Assembly (NCBI RefSeq): GCF_009938225.1
Contig: NZ_AP019657.1
Coordinates: 3,038,001 to 3,102,000 of the forward strand
From: Vibrio ponticus
GTDB lineage: Bacteria > Pseudomonadota > Gammaproteobacteria > Enterobacterales > Vibrionaceae
Length of the DNA: 64,000 nt
Direction of reading: 5' to 3'
The notes beneath the pieces were generated by a model. That model made no database searches and had not been told where the DNA came from. It worked only from the letters and a program-made list of their open reading frames with translations. The position numbers and the translations under genes were made by a program. The first letter of the stretch is position 1. Every line of letters starts with the position of its first letter. Below are positions 41,434-51,445 of the stretch, piece after piece.

Positions 41434-41833
41434 TTCGATTTTACAATGTTACGTACGCTACAGTTTTAAGTTATTTTGTGAGGTATCTCTCGATAGCGGA
41501 GCAGTTTTTGTTAAATATCCCGTAACTTTAAAGCGTGAAATAAATACACTATTACAGGTTGCATTACGCACCTCGATGAATACCCAGTTTTTATCGGTGT
41601 CATCGATATACCTAAACCGTATGAGTGACAATCAAGACGATTATAAATTCAAATGGTGAAGGACAAACAAACTATTAAAGAGTGGATGCATATATCTTTA
41701 CTTTTTTCAGCTGCGACCATGATGATGACTCATTGAGTTGGCGGATGAGAAGGTTGAGATAGAGTCCATCAACAACTATCAGGCTTGGGTGGCTTACGCT
41801 ACTAACAAGGGAAAATTTAAGAGGGTTATTTTT
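41434..41833. other. intergenic region upstream of cytR
   Basis: 400 bases. A 28-codon open frame (41653-41736) is present but without a clear ribosome-binding site. A TGTGA half-site occurs near 41476, weak evidence for CRP. No terminator or RNA gene recognised. Confidence 0.45.
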
Positions 41834-42841
41834 ATGGCGACAATGAAGGATGTTGCCCAGCTCGCAGGGGTTTCGACAGCGACAGTATCAAGGGCGCTGA
41901 TGAATCCTGAGAAAGTCTCTTCGGCTACGCGAAAACGTGTTGAAGATGCAGTTCTAGAAGCTGGATACTCACCAAACTCACTTGCGCGCAATTTGCGCCG
42001 CAACGAATCAAAAACAATTATTGCGATTGTTCCAGACATTTGCGATCCCTACTATACCGAAATCATTCGCGGTATTGAGGATGCGGCAATGGAGCACGGC
42101 TACATTGTTTTACTTGGTGACAGTGCTCAGCAGAAAAAACGCGAGAACTCCTTTGTTAACTTGGTTTTCACCAAGCAAGCAGATGGCATGCTACTACTCG
42201 GAACGGATCTACCTTTTGATGTGAGCAAGCCTGAGCAGAAGAATTTGCCACCGATGGTCATGGCGTGTGAATTTGCTCCAGAGCTTGAGTTGCCAACCGT
42301 ACACATTGATAACCTTACCTCAGCGTTTGAAGTGGTGAATTACCTGACTCAGCTTGGTCATAAGCGTATTGCTCAGATTTCAGGTCCGCAAGATGCTGCG
42401 CTGTGCCAGTTCCGCCAACAAGGTTACCTACAAGCGCTGCGCCGTGCGGGTATCACCATGAACCCGGCTTACAGCATCCACGGTAATTTCAGTTTTGAAG
42501 ATGGGGCGAAATCGGTTCGTCAATTGCTGACGTTGCCTGAACCACCGACGGCGATTTTCTGCCACAATGATGCGATGGCGATTGGTGCAATCCAAGAAGC
42601 CAAACGCCTTGGTCTACGTGTGCCACAAGATTTATCGGTAGTGGGTTTTGATGATATTCAATTTGCTCAATACTGCGATCCACCGTTAACGACGATTTCT
42701 CAACCGCGCTATGAGATTGGTCGCCAAGCGATGTTGATGATGCTGGAGATTTTACGTGGTCACGATGTGCGCACAGGCTCTCGCTTGTTAGAGACCAACC
42801 TTGTCGTACGTAAAAGCGCCGCGCCGCCGCGAGTTATCTAA
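41834..42841 (+). CDS. cytR: LacI-family repressor CytR
   Basis: 335 residues from the ATG at 41834 ([22 protein letters not shown]), with GAGG upstream; a frame extending 32 codons earlier from a TTG is not family-like. N-terminal HTH, hinge (SLARNLRR), and periplasmic-binding-like effector domain. CytR represses nucleoside uptake and catabolism genes with CRP and is relieved by cytidine. Identity rests on family similarity and position between priA and ftsN. Confidence 0.9.
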   Translation: MATMKDVAQLAGVSTATVSRALMNPEKVSSATRKRVEDAVLEAGYSPNSLARNLRRNESKTIIAIVPDICDPYYTEIIRGIEDAAMEHGYIVLLGDSAQQKKRENSFVNLVFTKQADGMLLLGTDLPFDVSKPEQKNLPPMVMACEFAPELELPTVHIDNLTSAFEVVNYLTQLGHKRIAQISGPQDAALCQFRQQGYLQALRRAGITMNPAYSIHGNFSFEDGAKSVRQLLTLPEPPTAIFCHNDAMAIGAIQEAKRLGLRVPQDLSVVGFDDIQFAQYCDPPLTTISQPRYEIGRQAMLMMLEILRGHDVRTGSRLLETNLVVRKSAAPPRVI

Positions 42842-43016
42842 CTCACTCTATAGAGAGTTTAATGCAGCACTGTTCTCTGCAATGGTGCTGCTTAAATTTT
42901 GTTACCCTATGTCAAATTTTCCACCTCATTCCGTTAGGAAAGCTCAACCACGCTATTATCGACCGACGTTCTAGATTAAGATAACGGCAATCACTCACTA
43001 AATTTGTAGTACAACT

Positions 43017-43559
43017 GTGGCAAGTAGAGATTACGTAAAACGTGGTGCCAGTAAGAGACCCGCAAAGAAAAAGCCTGCTCCAAAGCGCAAACCATGGCGC
43101 AGTGGACTATTAGCTTTGATCGTGCTGGGTGGCTTTGGCTTTGGTTTATATACCTTGAGTCAAGATCCTGAACCGCCAGCGCCAGTTGTAGCAACACAAA
43201 CGCCAGTCAAAACTAAGCCAAAAGCGGAAAAAGCCATTCCACCGCCACCAGAAGAAAAGTGGGACTATGTGGATACGTTGCCAAGCCGTGAAGTGGAAGT
43301 GAAAGCCAAAGAGCAAGTGATCTCGGCGATCCCATATATCATGCAGTGCGGCGCGTATAAAAATGCGCAGCAAGCAGAAGCGCGTAAGTTGGATATCGCA
43401 TTCCAAGGTATCAGCAGTGAAGTGCGTAAAAAAGATGGCAGTTCTTGGTATCGCGTGGTGCTAGGTCCTTACAAGCTTAAGCGTGATGCGGAGCGAGATA
43501 AGCACAAACTGCAGCGCGCCAAGATAGAGCCATGCGCGATTTGGAAAGAGACGCAGTAA
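43017..43559 (+). CDS. ftsN: cell division protein FtsN
   Basis: 180 residues. Short basic cytoplasmic tail (ASRDYVKRG), one membrane helix (about 29-47), a Pro/Lys-rich periplasmic linker and a C-terminal SPOR domain (about 105-178) that binds denuded septal glycan. FtsN triggers septal peptidoglycan synthesis. The start is GTG 43017 without a clear ribosome-binding site. In related genomes hslVU usually follows, whereas here galE does. Confidence 0.92.
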   Translation: MASRDYVKRGASKRPAKKKPAPKRKPWRSGLLALIVLGGFGFGLYTLSQDPEPPAPVVATQTPVKTKPKAEKAIPPPPEEKWDYVDTLPSREVEVKAKEQVISAIPYIMQCGAYKNAQQAEARKLDIAFQGISSEVRKKDGSSWYRVVLGPYKLKRDAERDKHKLQRAKIEPCAIWKETQ

Positions 43560-43896
43560 ATAGGTGCTTTTAATTCAATATGCACTAATAACCTATAACA
43601 AATGAGTATAAAGCCAGTTTCAGTCGAGACTGGCTTTTTTTGTGCTTTAGAGCTGCATTTTTTGCTGCGCTTGCTTACAAAATGGTTTATTAGTAGTTTG
43701 CAATACGATACGAGTTGGTTAACAGAGCGCTAGTATAAGCGCATGAATGTATAACCATTTTTAAACACTATCGTACTTATATTTAAACTAATTGATTTTG
43801 TAATTGGTCTAAATCACGTATTTGGATTTATATTTGAGATATGCTCCACAAAACATGTACAATGAGTGGATTATGCATGGGGTTGAATTATCTAGT
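43560..43896. other. intergenic region between ftsN and galE
   Basis: 337 bases. Holds the ftsN terminator at 43610-43641 and then an AT-rich stretch that should carry the galE promoter. This is the junction between conserved backbone and polysaccharide cluster 2. No ops element here. Confidence 0.55.
43610..43641 (+). terminator. Rho-independent terminator of ftsN
   Basis: AAAGCCAGT-loop-ACTGGCTTT followed by TTTTT. Confidence 0.92.
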
Positions 43897-44913
43897 ATGA
43901 AAGTTTTAGTTACAGGCGGCACAGGTTACATTGGTAGCCACACATGCATTCAGCTGCTAAATGCTGGTCACACGCCAGTGATCATCGATAACTTGTGTAA
44001 CAGCAAAAAAGCGGTACTAAGCAAAATTAAACTGGTAGCAGGTACCGAACCAACGTTTATTCAAGCGGATGTGCGCGATAAGAAAGCTCTGGTTGATGTG
44101 CTTAAGCAACACGCTATTGATGCTGTGATTCACTTTGCAGGCTTAAAAGCGGTGGGTGAATCGGTAGAAAAGCCACTTGAGTATTACGACAACAACGTGA
44201 ACGGTACATTAGTGCTGGTGGATGCGATGCGCGAAGCGGGCGTGAGCAAGCTTATTTTTAGCTCATCAGCGACTGTGTATGGCGACCCAGCGAGTGTGCC
44301 AATTACCGAAGACTTCCCAACCAGTGCGACTAACCCATACGGTCGCAGTAAGTTAATGGTGGAAGAGTGCTTAGCGGACTTTCATAAAGCCAACCCCGAG
44401 TGGAGCATTACCCTTCTGCGCTACTTCAACCCAGTGGGCGCACATGAATCCGGTGAGTTAGGCGAAGATCCACAAGGTATTCCAAACAACTTAATGCCTT
44501 TTGTTTCGCAAGTGGCTGTGGGCAGACGTGAATTTGTCTCAGTTTTTGGTAATGATTACCCAACTAAAGATGGTACGGGTATTCGTGATTACATCCACGT
44601 TGTAGATTTAGCGGATGGGCACCTTGCTGCATTAGATAAAGTTGGACCAAAAGCGGGTTTGCACATTTTCAACCTTGGTACCGGCAACGGCTACAGCGTG
44701 TTAGATATGGTGCACGCGTTTGAAAAAGCTAGTGGCAAAGCGGTGCCATTTAAGTTTGCGCCGCGTCGCCCTGGCGATATTGCCGAGTGCTGGGCTGACC
44801 CAAGCAAAGCGCAAAACGAATTGGGCTGGCAAGCCACGCGAACGCTAGAAGTGATGACACAAGACTCTTGGCGTTGGCAATCAAACAACCCGAAAGGGTT
44901 TAAAGACGAGTAG
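43897..44913 (+). CDS. galE: UDP-glucose 4-epimerase
   Basis: 338 residues from the ATG at 43897 (MKVLVTGGTGYIGSHTC); the frame extends upstream without family similarity. SDR fold with GGTGYIGSH, SSSATVYG and the catalytic YGRSK. Interconverts UDP-glucose and UDP-galactose, and often UDP-HexNAc, for polysaccharide synthesis. It stands before rfaH and has its own terminator. Confidence 0.96.
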   Translation: MKVLVTGGTGYIGSHTCIQLLNAGHTPVIIDNLCNSKKAVLSKIKLVAGTEPTFIQADVRDKKALVDVLKQHAIDAVIHFAGLKAVGESVEKPLEYYDNNVNGTLVLVDAMREAGVSKLIFSSSATVYGDPASVPITEDFPTSATNPYGRSKLMVEECLADFHKANPEWSITLLRYFNPVGAHESGELGEDPQGIPNNLMPFVSQVAVGRREFVSVFGNDYPTKDGTGIRDYIHVVDLADGHLAALDKVGPKAGLHIFNLGTGNGYSVLDMVHAFEKASGKAVPFKFAPRRPGDIAECWADPSKAQNELGWQATRTLEVMTQDSWRWQSNNPKGFKDE

Positions 44914-44949
44914 TAAAAATAAAATAAGCTACTCGCAAAGACGAAGTAG

Positions 44950-44985
44950 AAGGGATGAGCACTGTAAAAAGGCTCATCCCTTTAG
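44950..44985 (+). terminator. terminator-like hairpin after galE
   Basis: AAGGGATGAGC-loop-GCTCATCCCTT, a perfect 11-bp stem followed by TTTAGT. The T-run is short. Confidence 0.75.
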
Positions 44986-45031
44986 TATGTAAAAACAAAA
45001 GTATCACTAAATGGATTTGAACTAACCCACG

Positions 45032-45544
45032 ATGACAGATTCTATTCACGCGGCTAAAACCGATAAGAAGTGGTTCCTTGTTAGATGTAAATCCAAACAA
45101 GAGCAGCGCGCGAGTGTTAATTTCTCAAATCAATCGATTACATCGTACTTCCCGACTGTTGATGTGATTAAAGTGGTGCGTGGCAGAAAACAAACCAAAC
45201 AAGAAGCGTTATTCCCTGGTTATCTATTCGTTCATTTAGATCTTTTAAGTGGTGCGACTTCAAAGGTGAACTACACCTTTGGCGTATATGGCTTTGTTAA
45301 GTTCGCAGGCAACCCGCAGCAAGTGCCTGATGAATTGATTGCGGAACTGAAAACGTTAGAAAACCAAACGATCGACACAAGTTTACAAGCTGGCGATCAA
45401 GTCATGGTTAACAATGACCAGTACAAAAATATCAGCGCAATTTTCTTAGAAGCAGAAAGTGAAAAACGCAGCATTTTGTTGATTAAACTGCTCAATCAAC
45501 AAGTAAAATTAAGTGTGGAAAATAGCGAAATAACATTTTTGTGA
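45032..45544 (+). CDS. rfaH: RfaH-type transcription antiterminator (NusG paralog)
   Basis: 170 residues. The NusG N-terminal domain is clear: KKWFLVRCKSKQEQRA, YFPTVDV, and LFPGYLFVHLD near residues 66-76, then a C-terminal domain. RfaH joins RNA polymerase at ops sites and prevents pausing and termination in long polysaccharide operons. Here an ops site lies 85 bases after its own stop, so the gene is placed at the head of its likely target. It could be the only RfaH of this genome or a dedicated second copy. Confidence 0.9.
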   Translation: MTDSIHAAKTDKKWFLVRCKSKQEQRASVNFSNQSITSYFPTVDVIKVVRGRKQTKQEALFPGYLFVHLDLLSGATSKVNYTFGVYGFVKFAGNPQQVPDELIAELKTLENQTIDTSLQAGDQVMVNNDQYKNISAIFLEAESEKRSILLIKLLNQQVKLSVENSEITFL

Positions 45545-45603
45545 ACGAAGTAAAATAGTTTCAACACTTCACAATAAGTAGTAGAAAAAATTGGTAAAGC
45601 CAT

Positions 45604-45640
45604 CAGCTTTTAGGGGTTGTAACCTAAGGGCGGTAGCGTG
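45604..45640 (+). promoter_or_regulatory. JUMPstart region with ops element
   Basis: The 12-base ops core GGCGGTAGCGTG is exact at 45629-45640, preceded by a JUMPstart-like stretch (CAGCTTTTAGGGGTTGTAAC). It is in the leader of the tviB-type gene, where RfaH is recruited by paused RNA polymerase. Confidence 0.93.
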
Positions 45641-45674
45641 TCTAAAATTATTATTGATACATGGAAAATTTCGA

Positions 45675-46952
45675 ATGCATTCTCATAACGACGTCACAAT
45701 TGGCATTATAGGTCTTGGTTACGTAGGTCTTCCTTTGGCTGCAGAATTTGGAAAAAAATTCAACGTGGTTGGGTTTGATATTAACGATCGCCGTATCGCA
45801 GAGTTGCGAGATGGCTATGACTCTACATTGGAATGTTCGGAGCAAGAACTAAATGATGCCGAGATGTTGAGATACTCTTCGAGCATTGAAGATTTAGCAA
45901 AGTGTAATGTCTACATTGTTACCGTGCCTACACCTATTGATGAGCATAAACAACCAGATTTAACGCCGCTGATCAAAGCTTCTGAAGCATTAGGTAAAGT
46001 GGTATCAGAAGGCGATGTTATCATCTATGAATCAACAGTATACCCAGGTGCAACAGAGGAAGATTGTATCCCTGTTATAGAGAGAGTGTCTGGACTTAAG
46101 TTTAACCAAGATTTCTATGCTGGGTATTCTCCAGAGCGTATTAACCCAGGTGATAAAGAGCACCGTGTTACCAATATTCTCAAAGTAACCAGTGGCTCTA
46201 CTCCAGAAATTGCCGAGTTCGTTGACCAGTTATATAAAACAATTATCACGGCAGGTACGCATAAGGCGTCAACCATTAAAGTTGCGGAAGCAGCGAAGGT
46301 GATTGAAAACACACAGCGTGATGTGAATATCGCATTGATCAATGAGCTATCAATTATCTTCAACAAGCTGGGCATCGATACGCTGGAGGTGCTGGAAGCG
46401 GCTGGAACGAAATGGAACTTCTTGCCATTCCGTCCAGGTCTAGTAGGTGGGCACTGTATTGGTGTTGATCCATACTACTTAACTCATAAAGCTCAAACAG
46501 TGGGTTACCACCCTGAGATGATCTTAGCAGGTCGCCGACTCAATGATGGGATGGGTCAATATGTTGTTTCTCAACTTGTGAAGAAAATGCTGAAGAAACG
46601 CATTCATGTCGAGGGCGCTAATGTATTGGTTATGGGACTCACGTTTAAAGAGAACTGTCCAGACTTACGAAATACGAAAGTTGTTGATATTGTCAGTGAG
46701 TTAAAAGAATACAATATTAATGTAGATATCGTTGACCCTTGGTGTTCTGGAGAAGAGGCGCAACATGAATATGGCCTTAGCTTATGCGCTGAACCACAGC
46801 AAGGTTACTACGATGCGATTGTCATGGCAGTATCTCATGACGAATTTAAGAAGATGGGTGCAGAAAATATTCATGCATATGGTAAGGGAGAGCACGTGCT
46901 ATACGACCTGAAATATGTACTGGATAAAGAAAGCGTAGATATGCGCCTGTAA
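45675..46952 (+). CDS. tviB: UDP-N-acetyl-D-glucosamine 6-dehydrogenase (TviB/WbpO type)
   Basis: 425 residues from the ATG at 45675; an upstream extension overlaps the ops element and is not coding. N-terminal Rossmann fold ([15 protein letters not shown]), UDP-binding C-terminal domain, catalytic Cys261 in [12 protein letters not shown]. It oxidises UDP-GlcNAc to UDP-GlcNAcA. The TviC-like epimerase that follows should give UDP-GalNAcA. The symbol follows the Vi-antigen homolog. Confidence 0.88.
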   Translation: MHSHNDVTIGIIGLGYVGLPLAAEFGKKFNVVGFDINDRRIAELRDGYDSTLECSEQELNDAEMLRYSSSIEDLAKCNVYIVTVPTPIDEHKQPDLTPLIKASEALGKVVSEGDVIIYESTVYPGATEEDCIPVIERVSGLKFNQDFYAGYSPERINPGDKEHRVTNILKVTSGSTPEIAEFVDQLYKTIITAGTHKASTIKVAEAAKVIENTQRDVNIALINELSIIFNKLGIDTLEVLEAAGTKWNFLPFRPGLVGGHCIGVDPYYLTHKAQTVGYHPEMILAGRRLNDGMGQYVVSQLVKKMLKKRIHVEGANVLVMGLTFKENCPDLRNTKVVDIVSELKEYNINVDIVDPWCSGEEAQHEYGLSLCAEPQQGYYDAIVMAVSHDEFKKMGAENIHAYGKGEHVLYDLKYVLDKESVDMRL

Positions 46953-47020
46953 TTAAAATAACTTTTTAATTAATTAAAGTGAGAGCGAAGAGTTCTCACT
47001 TTTTATTTATGGAATAAATA

Positions 47021-48043
47021 ATGTCTAAATTTGAACAGATTCAACAAGACTTACTGCAGCAGCCAAAAGTATGGCTTGTGACAGGTGTTGCAGGTTTTAT
47101 TGGCTCAAACCTATTAGAAAAGCTATTAAAACTCAACCAGACTGTAGTTGGCTTAGATAACTTTGCAACGGGTCATCAGCATAACCTGGATGAAGTAAAA
47201 AACTTAGTGACTGAAACGCAGTGGGATAAGTTTCGTTTTATTGAAGGTGACATTCGAGACTACGCCACATGTGAGACTGCTGTGAAAGGGGTTGATTACG
47301 TATTGCACCAAGCTGCATTAGGTTCTGTTCCACGCTCAATTGCGGATCCTGTTACTTCAAATGCTGCAAACATTACTGGCTTTTTAAATATGCTACAAGC
47401 TTCTAAGGAAGAAGGCGTGGCAAGCTTTACCTATGCTGCGAGCAGCTCTACTTATGGTGATCATCCAGCATTACCGAAAGTGGAAGAAAACATTGGTAAG
47501 CCTCTTTCTCCATATGCGGTTACTAAATATGTAAATGAAGTTTATGCTTCTGTTTATGCAAGGACTTATGGATTTAAAGCGACGGGCTTACGCTACTTTA
47601 ATGTATTTGGTCGTCGACAAGACCCAAATGGTGCCTATGCTGCGGTTATTCCTAAATGGACATCGGCAATGATTAATAATGAAGATGTATTCATTAATGG
47701 TGATGGAGAAACAAGCCGAGACTTTTGCTATATAGAGAATGTGGTTCAAATGAATGTGTTGGCTGCGACCGGGTCAGAAGAAGCGTTAGGCGAAGTGTAT
47801 AACTGTGCGGTAGGTGATAGAACCACATTGAATACGTTGTTTAATGCACTTAAGAATGAGTTGTCTAATAATAGTGTTAGCTATTCTTCTGAACCTGCAT
47901 ATCGTGAATTCAGAGCTGGAGATGTGCGTCACTCACAAGCTGATATTAGTAAAGCTAAAAGCAAGTTGGGTTATGAGCCAAAATATGATATTTCAGCGGG
48001 AATAGCGGAATCGATGCCGTGGTATAAACAATTTATTGGTTAA
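47021..48043 (+). CDS. tviC: UDP-N-acetylglucosaminuronate 4-epimerase (TviC/WbpP family)
   Basis: 340-residue SDR with an N-terminal extension before [11 protein letters not shown] (20-30), as in WbpP/TviC. SSSTYGD and Tyr165-x3-Lys169 (YAVTK) form the active site. With the preceding dehydrogenase it should give UDP-GalNAcA. WbpP relatives also accept UDP-GlcNAc. Start ATG follows a short spacer with an inverted repeat (GAGAGCGAAGAGTTCTC). Confidence 0.87.
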   Translation: MSKFEQIQQDLLQQPKVWLVTGVAGFIGSNLLEKLLKLNQTVVGLDNFATGHQHNLDEVKNLVTETQWDKFRFIEGDIRDYATCETAVKGVDYVLHQAALGSVPRSIADPVTSNAANITGFLNMLQASKEEGVASFTYAASSSTYGDHPALPKVEENIGKPLSPYAVTKYVNEVYASVYARTYGFKATGLRYFNVFGRRQDPNGAYAAVIPKWTSAMINNEDVFINGDGETSRDFCYIENVVQMNVLAATGSEEALGEVYNCAVGDRTTLNTLFNALKNELSNNSVSYSSEPAYREFRAGDVRHSQADISKAKSKLGYEPKYDISAGIAESMPWYKQFIG

Positions 48044-48971
48044 TCAATTATATGAAAATTCTAGTTATCTAGGGAAATCGCTTGAAGGTCGTTGATTTTT
48101 AGGGGGCGATGATGCTTAGAGATAGCTACTACTGCCCCATACTTTCAGTTTATGTAATATTGGAGTGGGATTATAATTGGTATAGTTTTATCGATTATTG
48201 TAACGCTCGCTTATATATCCTCAAGCGATATAGTTATTTTGACGTTGATATTTCTTTTTTGAATAAATTGTCTCGTGTGATGGGTATGATTAACCCTGCA
48301 TCGTTAAAGATATAGATAAATGAGTACCATGTACTAGCGGATGGCGAAATAATACCGATTGATGGATAAATATACCTTGGCTCTTATAACCGCTCCGAAA
48401 GACAAAGGAGCCAGTCACTTGGTGAACGCTTTTGCCACTGCAAACGGAATGATTGTTGATGAAGATAAGGTTGCTAGAAAAATAATGAAATTACAGAGTT
48501 CCAAAAGAAAAAATAGTGCACAAAACTCTCTATAAAGAAGCGGTTTTTTTGTTAACGGTTATTGGCGCTAGATGCTTGAGCAAACACTTGACAATTATTC
48601 TCGAGTAGTAAGGTTCTAAACTTAGATGACACTTACTTGCAGCTATTAAGGCAAAAGTTTCGGAAAAATGGAGATGAGAGTGGACTTAGTGAATTGTAAT
48701 TTGTCGGGTTTAGGTGCTATGGAACATAAATGGCCTAAGTCAAGAGTGATGGGTATTGTGGTTTTAATGTGATAAGTGTTTGCGGTGGCAACAAAGCAGG
48801 ATGTGAGCACTCGATACAACATATGCTCTAAAAAATAAAAAAATAAAAGTTTACGTGATGGTAATAGTGATGTTTATGCGGATTTTTCCATTATGTAGTA
48901 AGTATATTCATTATTCTTCCGTGTGTGCATCTTCAAGTTAATCTTAATCAACAATATTCTGAGTACGTTAA
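48044..48971 (+). pseudogene. decayed stretch of the polysaccharide cluster
   Basis: 928 bases without a long open frame, inside an otherwise tightly packed operon. It holds short broken frames: one starting MKILVI and stopping at once (48052), a 68-codon frame at 48109-48315, a 57-residue frame at 48362-48535 (MDKYTLALITAPKDKG...), and a 34-codon frame near 48668. None is recognised. I read it as the remains of one or more genes lost after frame-breaking changes; an unannotated regulatory RNA is an alternative. Confidence 0.5.
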
Positions 48972-50159
48972 ATGTATAGAAAGATATTAAAGCTATCTAC
49001 ATCCGTAGGTTTAGGTCAAGTTTTATCTTTAATTTTTGCACCAATACTTGCTAGACTATATTCTCCTGAAGAGTTTGGCTCTTATGGTCTGATTTTAAGT
49101 TTAATAGCTCTTTTATCTGGAGTTTCTACTCTTAGATATGAACAAGCTATACTTATATCTGAAAATAATGAAAGAAAAGATGTGTTAGATACCGTTGTAA
49201 TATTGAATCTATTTATGTCTTTATTGTTCTCCCTGATTGTTATGATACTGGAATTCTTAGGCTATATTACAAACCTAAACTCAATATGGCTCATGGTTGG
49301 GATATTTATAACATCTAATTACAATGTTTTTAGAATATATAATTTAAAAATAGATAACATAAGCAAAGTAACAGTCGTTGACTTAATAAAATCTTTAATA
49401 CTAAATATGTCTCAATTTGCCCTTTCTTTTTCTATCATAAAGAAAGAGGGCTTGATAGTTGGTATGATATTTAGCTTGTTGGTACCTTTATTACTTTATG
49501 TTAAGTTCTCAAGATGGGATATAAATAAAGCCAAATTTAGCAAGAAAGTATTTTTCAAGTATAATAAATTTGCTAAGTACTCTCTTCCTGAATATTTTAT
49601 TAATATGCTATCTCAGCAGTTGCCTATTTATTACTTTTATAGCATTTATGATGCATATAGTGTAGGTCTATATGTATTTGCCGATAAAATAGTAAGAATA
49701 CCAGTCCAATTTTTGTCAAAATCAGTATATCAAGTTATATGTAAAGAGGAGAACCTCTCATTTTGTCAATATTTTATTAAACCTACACTAATGTTATCTG
49801 TGGTCTCTTTAATTGTATTTATACCGATAGCAATCTTTGGTGGTGATATAGTAAGGATTTATCTCGGTGAAAAATGGATTGATAGTGGTATTTTGATTTC
49901 CTATCTATGTTTGTGGATGAGTTTTGCATTTATCAAATCACCAAGTTCCGCATTCTTAACCAAAAATATGATGCAGAAAGAGATGTTTAGTTTAGAGTTT
50001 ATTGGCATGTTAATTAAAGTATCTACTCTTGTAATTAGTAGTAAGTACACAGATTTCACTATTACAGTCCTATGTTTTTGTGTGGCAAGTGCTATTACAA
50101 ATTTGATGTATATCGTTTTTGTGTATTTTAAGGGGCATAAAAATGAAATTACTGCTTAA
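48972..50159 (+). CDS. wzx: Wzx-type flippase of cluster 2
   Basis: 395 residues, about twelve membrane helices, MOP superfamily. The N-terminus (KLSTSVGLGQVLSLIFAPIL, then ARLYSPEEFGSYGLI) is typical of polysaccharide Wzx proteins. It should flip the WecA-initiated unit across the inner membrane. Strongly AT-rich coding sequence, unlike the flanking sugar-nucleotide genes, suggesting separate acquisition. Confidence 0.85.
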   Translation: MYRKILKLSTSVGLGQVLSLIFAPILARLYSPEEFGSYGLILSLIALLSGVSTLRYEQAILISENNERKDVLDTVVILNLFMSLLFSLIVMILEFLGYITNLNSIWLMVGIFITSNYNVFRIYNLKIDNISKVTVVDLIKSLILNMSQFALSFSIIKKEGLIVGMIFSLLVPLLLYVKFSRWDINKAKFSKKVFFKYNKFAKYSLPEYFINMLSQQLPIYYFYSIYDAYSVGLYVFADKIVRIPVQFLSKSVYQVICKEENLSFCQYFIKPTLMLSVVSLIVFIPIAIFGGDIVRIYLGEKWIDSGILISYLCLWMSFAFIKSPSSAFLTKNMMQKEMFSLEFIGMLIKVSTLVISSKYTDFTITVLCFCVASAITNLMYIVFVYFKGHKNEITA

Positions 50160-50230
50160 ATGATAACTTTTCGTTTTATAAATTGAATCTATATTGCTAC
50201 TTAGACAAAAATTAATGGTTTCTATCAATC

Positions 50231-51445
50231 ATGACTGAAATAAAAAATGATAAAATAAATAATTTCCTTAAGTTTGGTTATTTTTTTGATTACAACCCAG
50301 ATTTGGAAATTAAACTAGATGAGATAGACAAAAATAAGTATGAGTCTGCTTCAAGAAGCGAACTTGTCAAAATTGGAGGAGATAAGTTCTTAGACAGTAT
50401 TTCTAAAGAGTATGAACCAAACAAAAGAAATCTTGTACCTATTAGTGGTGGTTTAGATAGTAGGGCGATCTTGGCTGGACTGTTGAGGTTTACTGATGCA
50501 AGAAATATTGAAACTTATACTTTTGGAGTTAGGGGCTCATTAGATTTTGAGATCGGAAATTATATAGCCAAAAAGCTCGGTACCAATCATATGTCTTTCG
50601 ACCTAGAGAAGTATGATTACGATGAGTCTAGTTTGTTCGATATATCTTCTCGAGTTGATCGCCAAACTATGCTATTTCATCATGCTCCGATTAAAGCGGT
50701 CGATCAAAATTTTAAAGATCATTTTCATTGGTCTGGTTTTATGGGAGATCCTATTTCAGGATCTAAATACAAAAATGAATATAAAAACTGCTTGAAATCT
50801 GCAAAAGAAAAATTTTTACTAGATAATGTTTTTACAACATCAGTTAAGTTATATGATGCTATAGAGCAAGAGTTTTTTTTGACAAAGCCTAATATTAATT
50901 CCAATAACTTATCATGTTACGAACAGATCGATTTTTTTAATAGACAACTAAAGTATGTAATGCCACATGTATTAATGAAAGGATATGACTATAAGTTACC
51001 ATTTGTTAATAGTGCTTTCTCACAGTTCATGTTGGATGTAGATAATAAGTATCGAGACAACCAAAACTTATATTTTGATATCTTGCTACAATCTTTTCCT
51101 AAAGAGTTTAAATACCGAACTAGAACAAAGTATGGATTACCTCTAAATACCTCTCATAGAGTAGCAAACTTTAAACGACTATCTAATAAGTTCCTACAAG
51201 TTAGTCGAATAAACAGAAATATTAATGTTAACTACATGGATTTCGCGAACTTGATTAGGAGAGATAAAAAATTCTATAATTTAATTAGATGTAGTGTAAA
51301 CGATTTTAATGAAAGAGAGTTTGTATTACCTTTCGATGTAAACAAAGTTCTTTTGGAACATGTTAATGGGTATAATAATCACGCTAATATTTTGTTATTA
51401 ATTACAAGCTTGGATATACACCTCAAAAATGGGCTAAAGCTATGA
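50231..51445 (+). CDS. asparagine-synthase-like amidotransferase without glutaminase domain
   Basis: 404 residues. The ATP pyrophosphatase loop SGGLDS is at 72-77, and later segments (WSGFMGDPISGSKY, PFVNSAF, YRTRTKYGLP) fit the asparagine synthetase C-terminal domain. The N-terminal glutaminase domain with its Cys2 is absent. Such proteins in O-antigen loci are linked to amidation of uronic acids. With a UDP-GalNAcA pathway in the same operon, formation of GalNAcA amide is plausible. The ammonia source is unknown. Confidence 0.72.
   Translation: MTEIKNDKINNFLKFGYFFDYNPDLEIKLDEIDKNKYESASRSELVKIGGDKFLDSISKEYEPNKRNLVPISGGLDSRAILAGLLRFTDARNIETYTFGVRGSLDFEIGNYIAKKLGTNHMSFDLEKYDYDESSLFDISSRVDRQTMLFHHAPIKAVDQNFKDHFHWSGFMGDPISGSKYKNEYKNCLKSAKEKFLLDNVFTTSVKLYDAIEQEFFLTKPNINSNNLSCYEQIDFFNRQLKYVMPHVLMKGYDYKLPFVNSAFSQFMLDVDNKYRDNQNLYFDILLQSFPKEFKYRTRTKYGLPLNTSHRVANFKRLSNKFLQVSRINRNINVNYMDFANLIRRDKKFYNLIRCSVNDFNEREFVLPFDVNKVLLEHVNGYNNHANILLLITSLDIHLKNGLKL

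Noticed and set aside
41653..41736. 28-codon open frame upstream of cytR as leader peptide
   Set aside because: No clear ribosome-binding site, no codon pattern and no attenuator hairpin after it.
45591..45674. N-terminal extension of the tviB-type gene
   Set aside because: It covers the ops element and has no similarity to the family; the ATG at 45675 matches known starts.
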